Source of the DNA: UBA1941 sp046329575
GTDB taxonomy: Bacteria; Bacteroidota; Bacteroidia; Chitinophagales; LD1
Direction: 5' to 3'
Length of the DNA stretch: 64,000 nucleotides
NCBI GenBank assembly: GCA_046329575.1
Contig: JAXLUJ010000005.1
Location: 186,001-250,000, forward strand
This document shows positions 33,418 to 41,777 of the stretch, one piece after another. The position numbers and the translations under genes are program-made. Below the pieces are notes generated by a model. That model ran no database searches. It saw nothing but the letters and a program-made list of their open reading frames with translations, and had not been told where the DNA came from. The first letter of the stretch is position 1. Every line of letters starts with the position of its first letter.

Positions 33418-35517
33418 ATGGAAGAAAATAAGAAATCTCAGGAGCCGGGAAATGAATCCGGCAATAAAGTCCGCGATCGGAAAACGGGAAGCCGGATTTT
33501 TCGCGATAGTACGCCGCGTAAAAATCGCGATGAAGATGGTGATGAATTTAAGTTTAGCTTTTTTTGGGTGTACGCCATAGTAGGATTGATTCTGTTGTGG
33601 AGTTTCATCAATATCATGAGTCCTTCTCTTGAAGCGGTGTCCACCGTTCAGTTGCGGGAAATGCTTGCTGCAAATGATGTGTCTAAAATTAAGATTGTGG
33701 GTGGCAAGGATGCTGAAGTTTACCTTAGCGATTCTGCACTATTGAAACAAAAGTACACCGCTATTGCTAAAAACCGCTTCAATGTAGTTAATCACGGCCC
33801 TCACTACAGTTTTACTGTAGCTTCTAATGAAGCCTTTGATAAGTTCATCACACAATTCTATAAGGACAATCCCGGTCTGCGGGAAACGCAGGTGGATTAT
33901 GAGCCTGGCAAAGACTGGAGCAACCTCATAAGTATTGTAGTTATGGTGGCGTTGTTTATTGGATTATGGATTGTAATGATGCGTCGAATGGGTGGAAATG
34001 TGGGAGGCCCGGGGGGCAATATTTTTAATATCGGCCGTTCCAAAGCTACTTTGTTCGATAAAGATGAAAAGATCAAAGTAACGTTTGAAGATGTAGCCGG
34101 CTTAGATGAGGCTAAAGAGGAAGTGATGGAAATCGTGAACTTCCTGAAAGAACCTAAAAAATATACTGCGCTTGGAGGAAAAATCCCTAAAGGGGCGCTA
34201 CTGATTGGTCCTCCTGGTACCGGAAAAACCTTGATCGCCAAGGCAATGGCCGGTGAAGCTCAGGTTCCATTTTTCTCCATATCCGGAAGTGATTTCGTAG
34301 AAATGTTTGTAGGCGTAGGCGCTTCGCGGGTACGCGACCTGTTCCGTCAAGCTCGTGAAAAAGCCCCTTGCATTATTTTTATCGACGAGATCGACGCTAT
34401 TGGCCGCGCTCGCGGTAAAAATGTAGTGCAGGGAAACGATGAACGCGAAAGCACGCTCAATCAATTATTGGTGGAAATGGACGGTTTTAGCGGCGATAAA
34501 GGTGTGATTATGATTGCCGCAACCAACCGCCCGGATGTTCTTGATCAGGCGTTGCTCCGTCCGGGTCGTTTCGACAGGCAAATTTCAATCGACGAACCGG
34601 ATTTGAAAGGACGCGAGAAGATTTTTAATGTTCATTTGAAAGGCATCAAAGTGGCACCTGAAGTGGACGCATCTAAACTGGCCGCGCAAACTCCCGGATT
34701 TGTTGGCGCTGATATCGCTAACATTTGCAATGAAGCCGCGCTGATTGCCGCACGTAAAGGTGGAACTGATGTAAAGTTTCAAGACTTTAATGATGCCATC
34801 GATCGCGTAATTGGTGGGTTGGAGAAGAAGAACAAAATCATTCAACCCGAAGAGAAAAAAGTAATCGCTTACCACGAAGCTGGCCACGCACTTTGTGGCT
34901 GGTTCCTTGAGTACGCGCACCCTTTAGTAAAAGTTTCTATCGTACCTCGTGGCGTAGCAGCATTAGGATACGCACAGTATCTTCCAAAAGAAAAATACCT
35001 TACTACTACTGAAGAATTGCACGACAGGATGTGCATGACAATGGGCGGCCGTGCAGCCGAGAAAATCGTTTTCGGAAAAATTTCAACCGGCGCGCAGAGC
35101 GATCTCGATCAGATCACACGCACCGCATACGCCATGGTTGCTGTGTATGGAATGAGTGAAAAAGTAGGAAACGTTTCTTACTATAATATCATGAACGAAC
35201 AGGCGTTCAGCAAGCCATTCAGCGATGACACAGCACGCATCATGGACGAAGAAATGAAACGGCTCATTAATGAGCAGTATGTTCGGGCACAACAATTACT
35301 TACTGAAAAACGTCATGAGCTGGATCTTGTAGCCAACGAATTGCTTGCAAAAGAGGTCATCTTTAAAGATGATTTGGAGCGTTTGTTAGGTAAACGTCCG
35401 TTTGACGAAAAGCAACATGAAAAGGTGGTTACAACATACACCGTGGAAGAAGGCGGCGTAACAGTGTCTAAAAATGTAGTTAACGATCCTCCGATAGTTG
35501 ACAATACGCCTGAGTAA
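33418..35517 (+). CDS. ftsH: ATP-dependent zinc metalloprotease FtsH
   Basis: A 699-residue membrane AAA+ protease that degrades misfolded membrane proteins. Order: basic N-terminus, helix 1 near 44-62, a periplasmic domain to about 160, helix 2 near 165-185, then the AAA module with GPPGTGKT (Walker A), IIFIDEIDAIG (Walker B) and the arginine-finger region ALLRPGRFDRQI, then the M41 protease site HEAGH with a later Asp zinc ligand. All catalytic residues are present. It probably shares a transcript with rsfS and the LUD gene. Confidence 0.97.
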   Translation: MEENKKSQEPGNESGNKVRDRKTGSRIFRDSTPRKNRDEDGDEFKFSFFWVYAIVGLILLWSFINIMSPSLEAVSTVQLREMLAANDVSKIKIVGGKDAEVYLSDSALLKQKYTAIAKNRFNVVNHGPHYSFTVASNEAFDKFITQFYKDNPGLRETQVDYEPGKDWSNLISIVVMVALFIGLWIVMMRRMGGNVGGPGGNIFNIGRSKATLFDKDEKIKVTFEDVAGLDEAKEEVMEIVNFLKEPKKYTALGGKIPKGALLIGPPGTGKTLIAKAMAGEAQVPFFSISGSDFVEMFVGVGASRVRDLFRQAREKAPCIIFIDEIDAIGRARGKNVVQGNDERESTLNQLLVEMDGFSGDKGVIMIAATNRPDVLDQALLRPGRFDRQISIDEPDLKGREKIFNVHLKGIKVAPEVDASKLAAQTPGFVGADIANICNEAALIAARKGGTDVKFQDFNDAIDRVIGGLEKKNKIIQPEEKKVIAYHEAGHALCGWFLEYAHPLVKVSIVPRGVAALGYAQYLPKEKYLTTTEELHDRMCMTMGGRAAEKIVFGKISTGAQSDLDQITRTAYAMVAVYGMSEKVGNVSYYNIMNEQAFSKPFSDDTARIMDEEMKRLINEQYVRAQQLLTEKRHELDLVANELLAKEVIFKDDLERLLGKRPFDEKQHEKVVTTYTVEEGGVTVSKNVVNDPPIVDNTPE

Positions 35518-35567
35518 TGTTGGGATAGTGCTGCAGGAATCGCAAATTTTGAGGAACCTCAGTACGC

Positions 35568-36374
35568 ATGGATACACACGAACAGCAACATGGCTTTTTT
35601 AGCAACTTCAGAAATCTGTTTTCAAAAAAGAATAATGAAGTATTAATTGCCGAAGATGAATTGGAAATGCCCATCATCCAACGCACCGATAACGACGCTC
35701 CAACCAATCGGCCAATGGCTACACGTACTGTCGATTTCAGCCATACGGAATTCGTGCCGGTAACTGCACCAAAGTTTCTCGAGGAAACTCCGGAAAAGGC
35801 GGCAACAGAAATTGTAACGCTCGACCCACCGGCCGATCTGGATATTCAGTTTGCCACCGGCTTAATTGAAAAGGGAGGGAAGTTTATGTATTGCGAAAGC
35901 ATGGCTGCGGCTATTGAAGAGCTGAAACGCCAGGCTGAAGATAACGGCTGGGCGCATGTGTTCTGCTGGGAAAACGAAATCAAAGACGCTTTTCACGAAA
36001 ACAATTTTCAACGCGGCGTAATTGGATATACCATTGAAAATTCGGATGCTGCAATGTGTTTGTGCGAAGGCTTGGTAGCCGCCAGCGGAGCAATACTGCT
36101 GAACCCAAAACAAGCTTCCAGAAGACGATTGCCGGTATTCCCTAAAACGCAGATATTCCTTGCTGATGTATCACAACTGCGTGCCGATCTGAACAAGGCA
36201 ATCATGCAATTTGCTGCAGCCAACCGCGGAGAGTTGCCTTCTGTTCTCGACTTGTGCGATAACGTTAAGGGACACTATTATCATGATGGAAGCCTGGTGC
36301 TGAAAGCAGAAGGGCCCGAAGATATCTACGTCTTTCTGATAGACGAAAAAATACCGGTAAGCACAAAAGCTTAA
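35568..36374 (+). CDS. LUD domain protein (LutC-like)
   Basis: A 268-residue protein. The N-terminal 75 residues are polar with no fold seen; about 85-265 is a LUD domain (FMYCESMAAAIEELKRQAED, GVIGYTIENSDAAMCLCEGLVAASGAILLN, a C-terminal IYVFLIDEKIPV). LUD proteins include LutC of lactate oxidation, but lutA and lutB are not here, so the role may differ. It follows ftsH by about 50 bases and converges with trhO, overlapping it by 4 bases. Confidence 0.8.
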   Translation: MDTHEQQHGFFSNFRNLFSKKNNEVLIAEDELEMPIIQRTDNDAPTNRPMATRTVDFSHTEFVPVTAPKFLEETPEKAATEIVTLDPPADLDIQFATGLIEKGGKFMYCESMAAAIEELKRQAEDNGWAHVFCWENEIKDAFHENNFQRGVIGYTIENSDAAMCLCEGLVAASGAILLNPKQASRRRLPVFPKTQIFLADVSQLRADLNKAIMQFAAANRGELPSVLDLCDNVKGHYYHDGSLVLKAEGPEDIYVFLIDEKIPVSTKA

Positions 36375-37282
36375 TACCGCGAATAGTATCCGGTGCCATC
36401 ATACTCCCGGCATTCGGGAGCCTGCATACAAGCCTCGCTGCAACAGCCTTTCATTTCCCAACCGCACGACTCACACAATACAAAATGTTCGTTACAATCG
36501 GGATTGGCACAATTGATCATATGTGTGCTCGGCGTGCCGCACTTCTTACAATTTGAAATCACAGTGGGGTTGATGGTGTTTACCGGAACGGAAATCCGTT
36601 TGTCGAACACATAACAAGCGCCGTCAAAATCTTTTCCTCCAACCTCTTTCCCATACTTCACTATACCGCCATGCAATTGGTAAACATTCTTGAACCCGTG
36701 TTCCAGTAATAACGCACTAGCCTTTTCGCATTTGATTCCTCCGGTACAATAGGTCAAAACTTTTTTGTCCTTCAGGTGAGCATACTTCTTGATCTCTTCC
36801 GGAAAATCGCGAAAGTTGTCAATGTCTGCAGCAATTGCATTTTTGAAACGACCCAGATTGCTTTCGTAGTTGGAGCGCACATCTAAAATCACCACATCTT
36901 CTTCATCTTTCATTGAGGCAAACTCGGCCGGTTCTAAATGAATGCCGGTACGTTTAGTGGGATCCACATCCTTCATCCACTTCGTTCCTGAGTTCACAAT
37001 TTCATCCTTGCAACGAACATGCAACGCATTGAAAGAAACCTCATCTACATCATCAGCCTTAAAATCAATGCCGCTGAATAACGGATGCTGATTGCAATAG
37101 TCGATATACTTCTGACATTGAACAATGGTGCCGGAAACAGTACCATTCAGGCCTTCAGGGGCAATAATAATACGGCCTTTTAAACCAATGCGTTCACAAA
37201 AGGCAAGATGACGGGCAGCAACTTCCTCCGCATTCGGTATGCGCACATATTTGTAATAAAGTAACGTTCGAAATGGTTTCAT
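36371..37282 (-). CDS. trhO: tRNA uridine(34) hydroxylase, rhodanese family
   Basis: A 303-residue enzyme (YceA family) that hydroxylates U34 of some tRNAs at C5. N-terminal ferredoxin-like domain (about 1-95, KGRIIIAPEGLNGTVSG), a rhodanese domain with VVILDVRSNYESNLGRF and the active site TYCTGGIKCEK (Cys179), and a C-terminal cysteine-rich stretch (CKKCG, CANPDC, CESCG, CCSEAC) that may bind zinc. It starts 4 bases after the M43 protease stop and is probably co-transcribed with it. Confidence 0.92.
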   Translation of the reverse strand: MKPFRTLLYYKYVRIPNAEEVAARHLAFCERIGLKGRIIIAPEGLNGTVSGTIVQCQKYIDYCNQHPLFSGIDFKADDVDEVSFNALHVRCKDEIVNSGTKWMKDVDPTKRTGIHLEPAEFASMKDEEDVVILDVRSNYESNLGRFKNAIAADIDNFRDFPEEIKKYAHLKDKKVLTYCTGGIKCEKASALLLEHGFKNVYQLHGGIVKYGKEVGGKDFDGACYVFDKRISVPVNTINPTVISNCKKCGTPSTHMINCANPDCNEHFVLCESCGWEMKGCCSEACMQAPECREYDGTGYYSRY

Positions 37283-37286
37283 TTTA

Positions 37287-38585
37287 TTACTGAAGAATCA
37301 CTTTTTCTGTTTTGATCGAATTGCCGGCTTTAATCTGTAACATATAAATGCCTGCTGCATTTCCGGTGAGGTCAACCGTATAATTGCCCGCTGTTTTTTC
37401 TACCAATGATGCAATCTGTTTTCCTAACAACGAAAACACCTCAATGGTGGCGTGGTCACCCGCTCCGGTAATTAAAAAAGTTCCGTTAGAAGGATTTGGG
37501 CTGATGTGAACCTGCGGTAACACCACTGAAGAAACGCCGGCAACATCCAGCAAATGCGTACGCTGATTTTCTATGGTGCTTCGCATCAAAGCGCCTTGCT
37601 GACGGGTAAACATATTCATGCAACTTTCCGATGAATAGTCCATGTAGTTCTCAATCATATCAGGCGCATTAATTCCATAATAAGTTTCAATGCCTCCGCA
37701 GGTATTCCTGCTGGTATTGCAGTCGAAGTCTGATTGCGAATTCGCAAAAGGTGTATCATCAATGCCATCGCTTTGCAAACAATCATTGGTGCCCGAAAAA
37801 CCCCCGCCATCACCCCAAATGTGGCGCAATCCAAGATAGTGACCTACCTCATGCGTACACGTACGGCCCTTAATCACAAGATTACCCGATCCGCCCGTTG
37901 GATCAGGATAAGGATTTGGATTGTTTCTACCTACTGTGCGGTAATCTACCACCACGCCTTCCCATTTTTGATACTGTGCTTCTGAACCGCTGGGCCAGTT
38001 CGACAGCCCCGCCGGGGGATAGGCAAAACCCAAAACACTTCCCAGGAAAGAAGATTTGATGTTCAATATCCAGATGTTGAGATAATGCTCCGGCGCTACC
38101 GCATCATCGCCTCCATTAGCAGTTTCTTTTACGATCGAATCTTCAGGAAAGCCAAACAAAGATGTGAAGGATGCCGTGCTGTGTACGCGATTGATCTGCT
38201 TGATATGAAAACGAATGTGCGTATCGCCCGATACGGTATCAAATATCGGCCGTGCATTTCCTGCATCAGCATTGGTGTGGCTGTAATCTTCATTCAATAC
38301 CGCAATTTCAGAGAACAGAACACTATCGCCCAGATTTTCAGCAGCACTATCATACAACACGTGAAATACAATTCCGATATCATAGTTCACACTTCTGGAA
38401 TTGGCAGAAACAGCAGCTTGCTTCGATTCCGCAAAAGTGCGGTCGGCAGCTACACGAAATCCGGGAAAGCGCGATTCCATGCGCTGCATGGCCGCTTCAT
38501 AACCACAGTGTATTTTGGCCTTCGGCTGGGCCACGGCAATTACCGCCCAAAGGGTGATCAACAGTAGAGTATAGACTTGACGCAT
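37287..38585 (-). CDS. secreted M43 (pappalysin-like) zinc metalloprotease with T9SS tail
   Basis: A 432-residue exported protease. Signal peptide 1-19 (ends VIAVAQ), a pro-region, then the catalytic domain with HEVGHYLGLRH, the extended zinc motif of M43 cytophagalysin/pappalysin, and a later Met-turn region (ESCMNMFTRQQGALM). The last 75 residues are a type A sorting tail (ISPNPSNGTFLITG, IEVFSLLGKQI, GIYMLQIKAGNSIKTEKVIL), so T9SS secretes it. The start at 38585 is set by the signal peptide; the frame is open 85 codons further up. Confidence 0.9.
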   Translation of the reverse strand: MRQVYTLLLITLWAVIAVAQPKAKIHCGYEAAMQRMESRFPGFRVAADRTFAESKQAAVSANSRSVNYDIGIVFHVLYDSAAENLGDSVLFSEIAVLNEDYSHTNADAGNARPIFDTVSGDTHIRFHIKQINRVHSTASFTSLFGFPEDSIVKETANGGDDAVAPEHYLNIWILNIKSSFLGSVLGFAYPPAGLSNWPSGSEAQYQKWEGVVVDYRTVGRNNPNPYPDPTGGSGNLVIKGRTCTHEVGHYLGLRHIWGDGGGFSGTNDCLQSDGIDDTPFANSQSDFDCNTSRNTCGGIETYYGINAPDMIENYMDYSSESCMNMFTRQQGALMRSTIENQRTHLLDVAGVSSVVLPQVHISPNPSNGTFLITGAGDHATIEVFSLLGKQIASLVEKTAGNYTVDLTGNAAGIYMLQIKAGNSIKTEKVILQ

Positions 38586-38601
38586 AAAAAAGATTAGCCG
38601 G

Positions 38602-38609
38602 CGAATATA
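38602..38609 (-). promoter_or_regulatory. predicted -7 promoter box of the M43 protease gene
   Basis: TATATTCG on the minus strand, 16 bases before the start codon. Confidence 0.45.
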
Positions 38610-38681
38610 CAACAAACGCCTGTTTTTGGTTTCTATAAAACATTTTGATGCGCTGCTCGTCCTTACAGCATAAACACTCGT

Positions 38682-39125
38682 ATGAAGGCTGAACTGGAAA
38701 CTCAGATTATTATCCGCGCTACACCTCAACAGGTGTGGTCGGTTTTTGCCAATTTTCAAGAATATCCACAATGGAACCCGTTCATAAAAAGTATTTCCGG
38801 TATTGTAGCTAAAGGTAACCGTATCGAAGCGCATATTCAACCTGCCGGAGGCACTGCCATGACCTTCAAACCTACCGTGCTGACTTTTGAACCGAATCGG
38901 GAATTGCGGTGGTTAGGCAAACTGCTTGTCACCGGCCTTTTCGACGGCGAACATCGTTTTCAACTGCTTGCTAACCCTAACGGTACAACTACCTTTCTGC
39001 ATTCCGAAAAGTTCAGCGGAATATTGGTGGGGCTCTTCATGAAATCGCTGCAAGGCCCTACCAGAAAGGGTTTTGAACTAATGAACGAAAAGCTCAAAGA
39101 GCGCGTTGAAGCATCGCTCCATTAA
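38682..39125 (+). CDS. SRPBCC domain (START-like) protein
   Basis: A 147-residue protein with the helix-grip fold pattern: IIIRATPQQVWSVFANFQEYPQWNPFI at the start (conserved WNPF), strands with ELRWLGKLLVTGLFDGEHRF, and a long C-terminal helix. Family members bind lipids or polyketides or act in stress responses; the ligand is unknown. It stands alone on the plus strand, divergent from the M43 gene. Confidence 0.88.
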   Translation: MKAELETQIIIRATPQQVWSVFANFQEYPQWNPFIKSISGIVAKGNRIEAHIQPAGGTAMTFKPTVLTFEPNRELRWLGKLLVTGLFDGEHRFQLLANPNGTTTFLHSEKFSGILVGLFMKSLQGPTRKGFELMNEKLKERVEASLH

Positions 39126-39146
39126 CGAACTTTCTAAGCCATCGCT

Positions 39147-39154
39147 TATATTCG
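39147..39154 (+). promoter_or_regulatory. predicted -7 promoter box of the DUF486 gene
   Basis: TATATTCG, 10 bases before the GTG start. Confidence 0.45.
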
Positions 39155-39164
39155 CTCAAAAAAA

Positions 39165-39533
39165 GTGCGCGGGCTTTTCACAATTTTACTGCTGGTTCTG
39201 TCCAATATTTTCATGACCATTGCCTGGTATGGTCACCTCCGATTCAAACAATACGGTTGGTTTAGTCAATTGCCGCTCTACTCCATAATACTCATTAGCT
39301 GGGGCATCGCACTTTTGGAATACACCGCTCAGGTGCCGGCCAACAAAATTGGCTTCGTAGAGAATGGCGGACCGTTTACACTCTGGCAATTAAAAGTAAT
39401 TCAGGAAGTGATTACACTAATCGTATTCACGGCATTTACGCTTATCGCCTTCCGAAACGAAACGCTGCGCCTCAACCACCTCATTGGATTTTCCTTTCTT
39501 GTTCTGGCGGTCTATTTTATTTTTAAGAAATAA
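39165..39533 (+). CDS. DUF486 (DMT-like) small membrane protein
   Basis: A 122-residue protein with four membrane helices in the DUF486 pattern: LLVLSNIFMTIAWYGHL, SWGIALLEYTAQVPANKIG, TLWQLKVIQEVITLIVF and a final FSFLVLAVYFIFKK. The family is half-size DMT transporters that likely dimerise; substrate unknown. The start is GTG. Confidence 0.9.
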   Translation: MRGLFTILLLVLSNIFMTIAWYGHLRFKQYGWFSQLPLYSIILISWGIALLEYTAQVPANKIGFVENGGPFTLWQLKVIQEVITLIVFTAFTLIAFRNETLRLNHLIGFSFLVLAVYFIFKK

Positions 39534-39544
39534 TCAGGGCGGCT

Positions 39545-39650
39545 TACGGGCTATCCATGGCTACGCTGGCGCTTCGGTGCTTCGTTTCACTACGCACCCA
39601 CGCCTTCGGCGTGGCCATTCCTATCCCGGCCGCCGGCGCCGGTAAGGTGC
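39545..39650. repeat. GC-rich intergenic element with a hairpin
   Basis: Contains a 7-bp stem CCACGCC / GGCGTGG with a TTC loop at 39598-39614. The text cgggctat, tacgct, cgct, cggtgcttcg before it parallels about 26948-26970, where a TTC-loop hairpin also follows. Found after the DUF486 stop and before the typA stop, where it could end both transcripts. Confidence 0.55.
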
Positions 39651-39691
39651 GCTTAAACTGAAAATTCCGCAGGGCGCCGTGGCCCTGTTCC

Positions 39692-41485
39692 CTATTTTGA
39701 AGCGCGCTTGCGGTCGTTCTCGTTCAATATAATTTTACGCAAGCGAATGCTTTTTGGCGTCACCTCCACATATTCATCTTCCTGAATATATTCCATCGAT
39801 TCTTCCAAACTCATTTTGATAGGAGGAGCCAGTACCGCCTTGTCGTCAGTTCCCGAGGCCCGGAAGTTCGTAAGCTGCTTGGTCTTGCTGATGTTTACTA
39901 CCATATCAGTGGGGCGAATATGTTCGCCAATGATCTGACCTTCATAAATATCCTCGCCCGGTTCCAGAAAATAGCGCCCGCGGTCAGATAGCTTATCCAT
40001 TGCGTAGGTCACCGATTTTCCTTGTTCCATTGAAATTAATACGCCGGCAATTCGCGATGGAATATCGCCCACCCATGGCTGGTAATTTTTAAACCGATGC
40101 GCCATGATGGCTTCGCCTGCCGATACGTTCAGTATTTGCGTGCGCAAACCAATGATGCCTCGCGATGGAATTTCAAACTCCATGTGCATCAAATCACCTT
40201 TAGGTTCCATCACCAGCAAACTGCCTTTACGAAGCGAAATCTGCTCAATACATTTGCCTGATGATTCTTCAGGAACATCAATGGTTAGGATTTCAATAGG
40301 CTCGCATTTTACGCCATCAATTTCTTTTACAATTACTTTAGGATTTCCGATGCAGAGCTCATAACCTTCGCGGCGCATAGTTTCAATTAGAACGCCAAGG
40401 TGTAATACCCCGCGGCCATACACCATAAAGGTATCGGCCGAAGCAGTTTCCTCAATGCGGAGGGCCAGATTTTTTTCTAATTCCTTCATCAGGCGCTCAC
40501 GAATCTTCTGCGAAGTCACAAACTTGCCTTCTTTTCCAAAAAACGGACCGTTGTTCACCGTGAACACCATGCTCATGGTAGGTTCGTCGATTGAAATAGG
40601 AGGCAATGCCTCCGGTTGATCGAAATCGGCAATGGTATCGCCAATCTCAAAACCTTCCAAACCCACTACGGCGCAGATATCACCGCAAGAGGCGCTTTCA
40701 ATTTTCATTTTCCCCAAACCGGAGAACGTGTACAGTTCTTTGATCTTCGACTTCACCATACGGCCATCTCGCTTGATTAACTGTACGTTCTTACCCGATT
40801 CGATCACACCCCGAGCTACCCGTCCAATCGCGATTCGACCAATGAAAGAAGAATAGTCCAGCGATGTAATTTGCATTTGAAGTGGACCTTCTATCACTTT
40901 AGGCTGTGGGATATGTTCCAAAATGGTGTCCAGCAAAAAGGTGACATCTTCAGAAGGTGTTTTCCAATCGGCACCCATCCAGCCTTTTTTGGCAGCGCCA
41001 TAAACAGTTGGAAAGTTCAATTGATCTTCAGTAGCGTCGAGGTTGAACATCAATTCAAAAACGGCATCATGCACTTCATCAGGACGACAATTTTCTTTGT
41101 CAACCTTATTGATCACCACAATGGGCTTTTTACCCAGAGCAATGGCTTTGCTCAACACATAGCGCGTTTGTGGCATTGGTCCTTCAAATGCGTCAACCAA
41201 TAGCAACACGCCATCGGCCATGTTCAGCACGCGCTCTACTTCACCGCCAAAGTCAGCGTGACCCGGAGTATCGATAATGTTGATTTTGGTGCCTTTATAT
41301 TCTACGGAAACGTTCTTTGCGAGAATAGTAATACCGCGCTCCCGCTCCAGGTCGTTATTGTCGAGGATCAGTTCGCCGGTTTGCTGATTTTCACGGAAAA
41401 GGGCGCACTGATGGAGAATTTTATCTACCAATGTAGTTTTGCCGTGGTCAACGTGAGCGATGATAGCTATGTTACGAATGTTCAT
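39692..41485 (-). CDS. typA: translational GTPase TypA/BipA
   Basis: A 597-residue ribosome-binding GTPase. G-domain motifs: AHVDHGKTT (P-loop), RERGITILAKN (switch I), DTPGHADFGGEVERVL (G3), VINKVDKENC (G4). EF-Tu domain II, EF-G-like domains III and V, and the BipA-specific C-terminal domain follow. Length matches the family. It has its own promoter box at 41509-41516. Confidence 0.96.
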   Translation of the reverse strand: MNIRNIAIIAHVDHGKTTLVDKILHQCALFRENQQTGELILDNNDLERERGITILAKNVSVEYKGTKINIIDTPGHADFGGEVERVLNMADGVLLLVDAFEGPMPQTRYVLSKAIALGKKPIVVINKVDKENCRPDEVHDAVFELMFNLDATEDQLNFPTVYGAAKKGWMGADWKTPSEDVTFLLDTILEHIPQPKVIEGPLQMQITSLDYSSFIGRIAIGRVARGVIESGKNVQLIKRDGRMVKSKIKELYTFSGLGKMKIESASCGDICAVVGLEGFEIGDTIADFDQPEALPPISIDEPTMSMVFTVNNGPFFGKEGKFVTSQKIRERLMKELEKNLALRIEETASADTFMVYGRGVLHLGVLIETMRREGYELCIGNPKVIVKEIDGVKCEPIEILTIDVPEESSGKCIEQISLRKGSLLVMEPKGDLMHMEFEIPSRGIIGLRTQILNVSAGEAIMAHRFKNYQPWVGDIPSRIAGVLISMEQGKSVTYAMDKLSDRGRYFLEPGEDIYEGQIIGEHIRPTDMVVNISKTKQLTNFRASGTDDKAVLAPPIKMSLEESMEYIQEDEYVEVTPKSIRLRKIILNENDRKRASK

Positions 41486-41508
41486 GTATGCCCCTTTTTT
41501 TGGGCGCG

Positions 41509-41516
41509 CAAAAGTA
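41509..41516 (-). promoter_or_regulatory. predicted -7 promoter box of typA
   Basis: TACTTTTG on the minus strand, full match to TAnnTTTG, 23 bases before the ATG. Confidence 0.55.
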
Positions 41517-41710
41517 CGGTTTTTAAGCCTAACTTTTATCTTTTAATTGGAAATGGTTGATTTTAAAGCAGTCAGGGCTGTTATCGGCCTTTTAAACGGG
41601 CTCAGGTTCCGATCCAATAGCTGCTGTCCAATTTTTTAAAAATCAGTCCTTAAGCCGTTTGTGTTAGGCGTGTTGTGTTGGATGGTGGGCAATTGTGGAT
41701 TTTCTGTTTA

Positions 41711-41718
41711 TAAGTTTG
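41711..41718 (+). promoter_or_regulatory. predicted -7 promoter box of the OmpA-family gene
   Basis: TAAGTTTG, full match to TAnnTTTG, 59 bases before the ATG at 41778. It lies inside the upstream extension of the reading frame and so argues for the later start. Confidence 0.55.
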
Positions 41719-41777
41719 CAAATGCGGAATATTCCACTAAGTTTGTCATCAAACAAACCAACAGAGACCTCCTTTTT

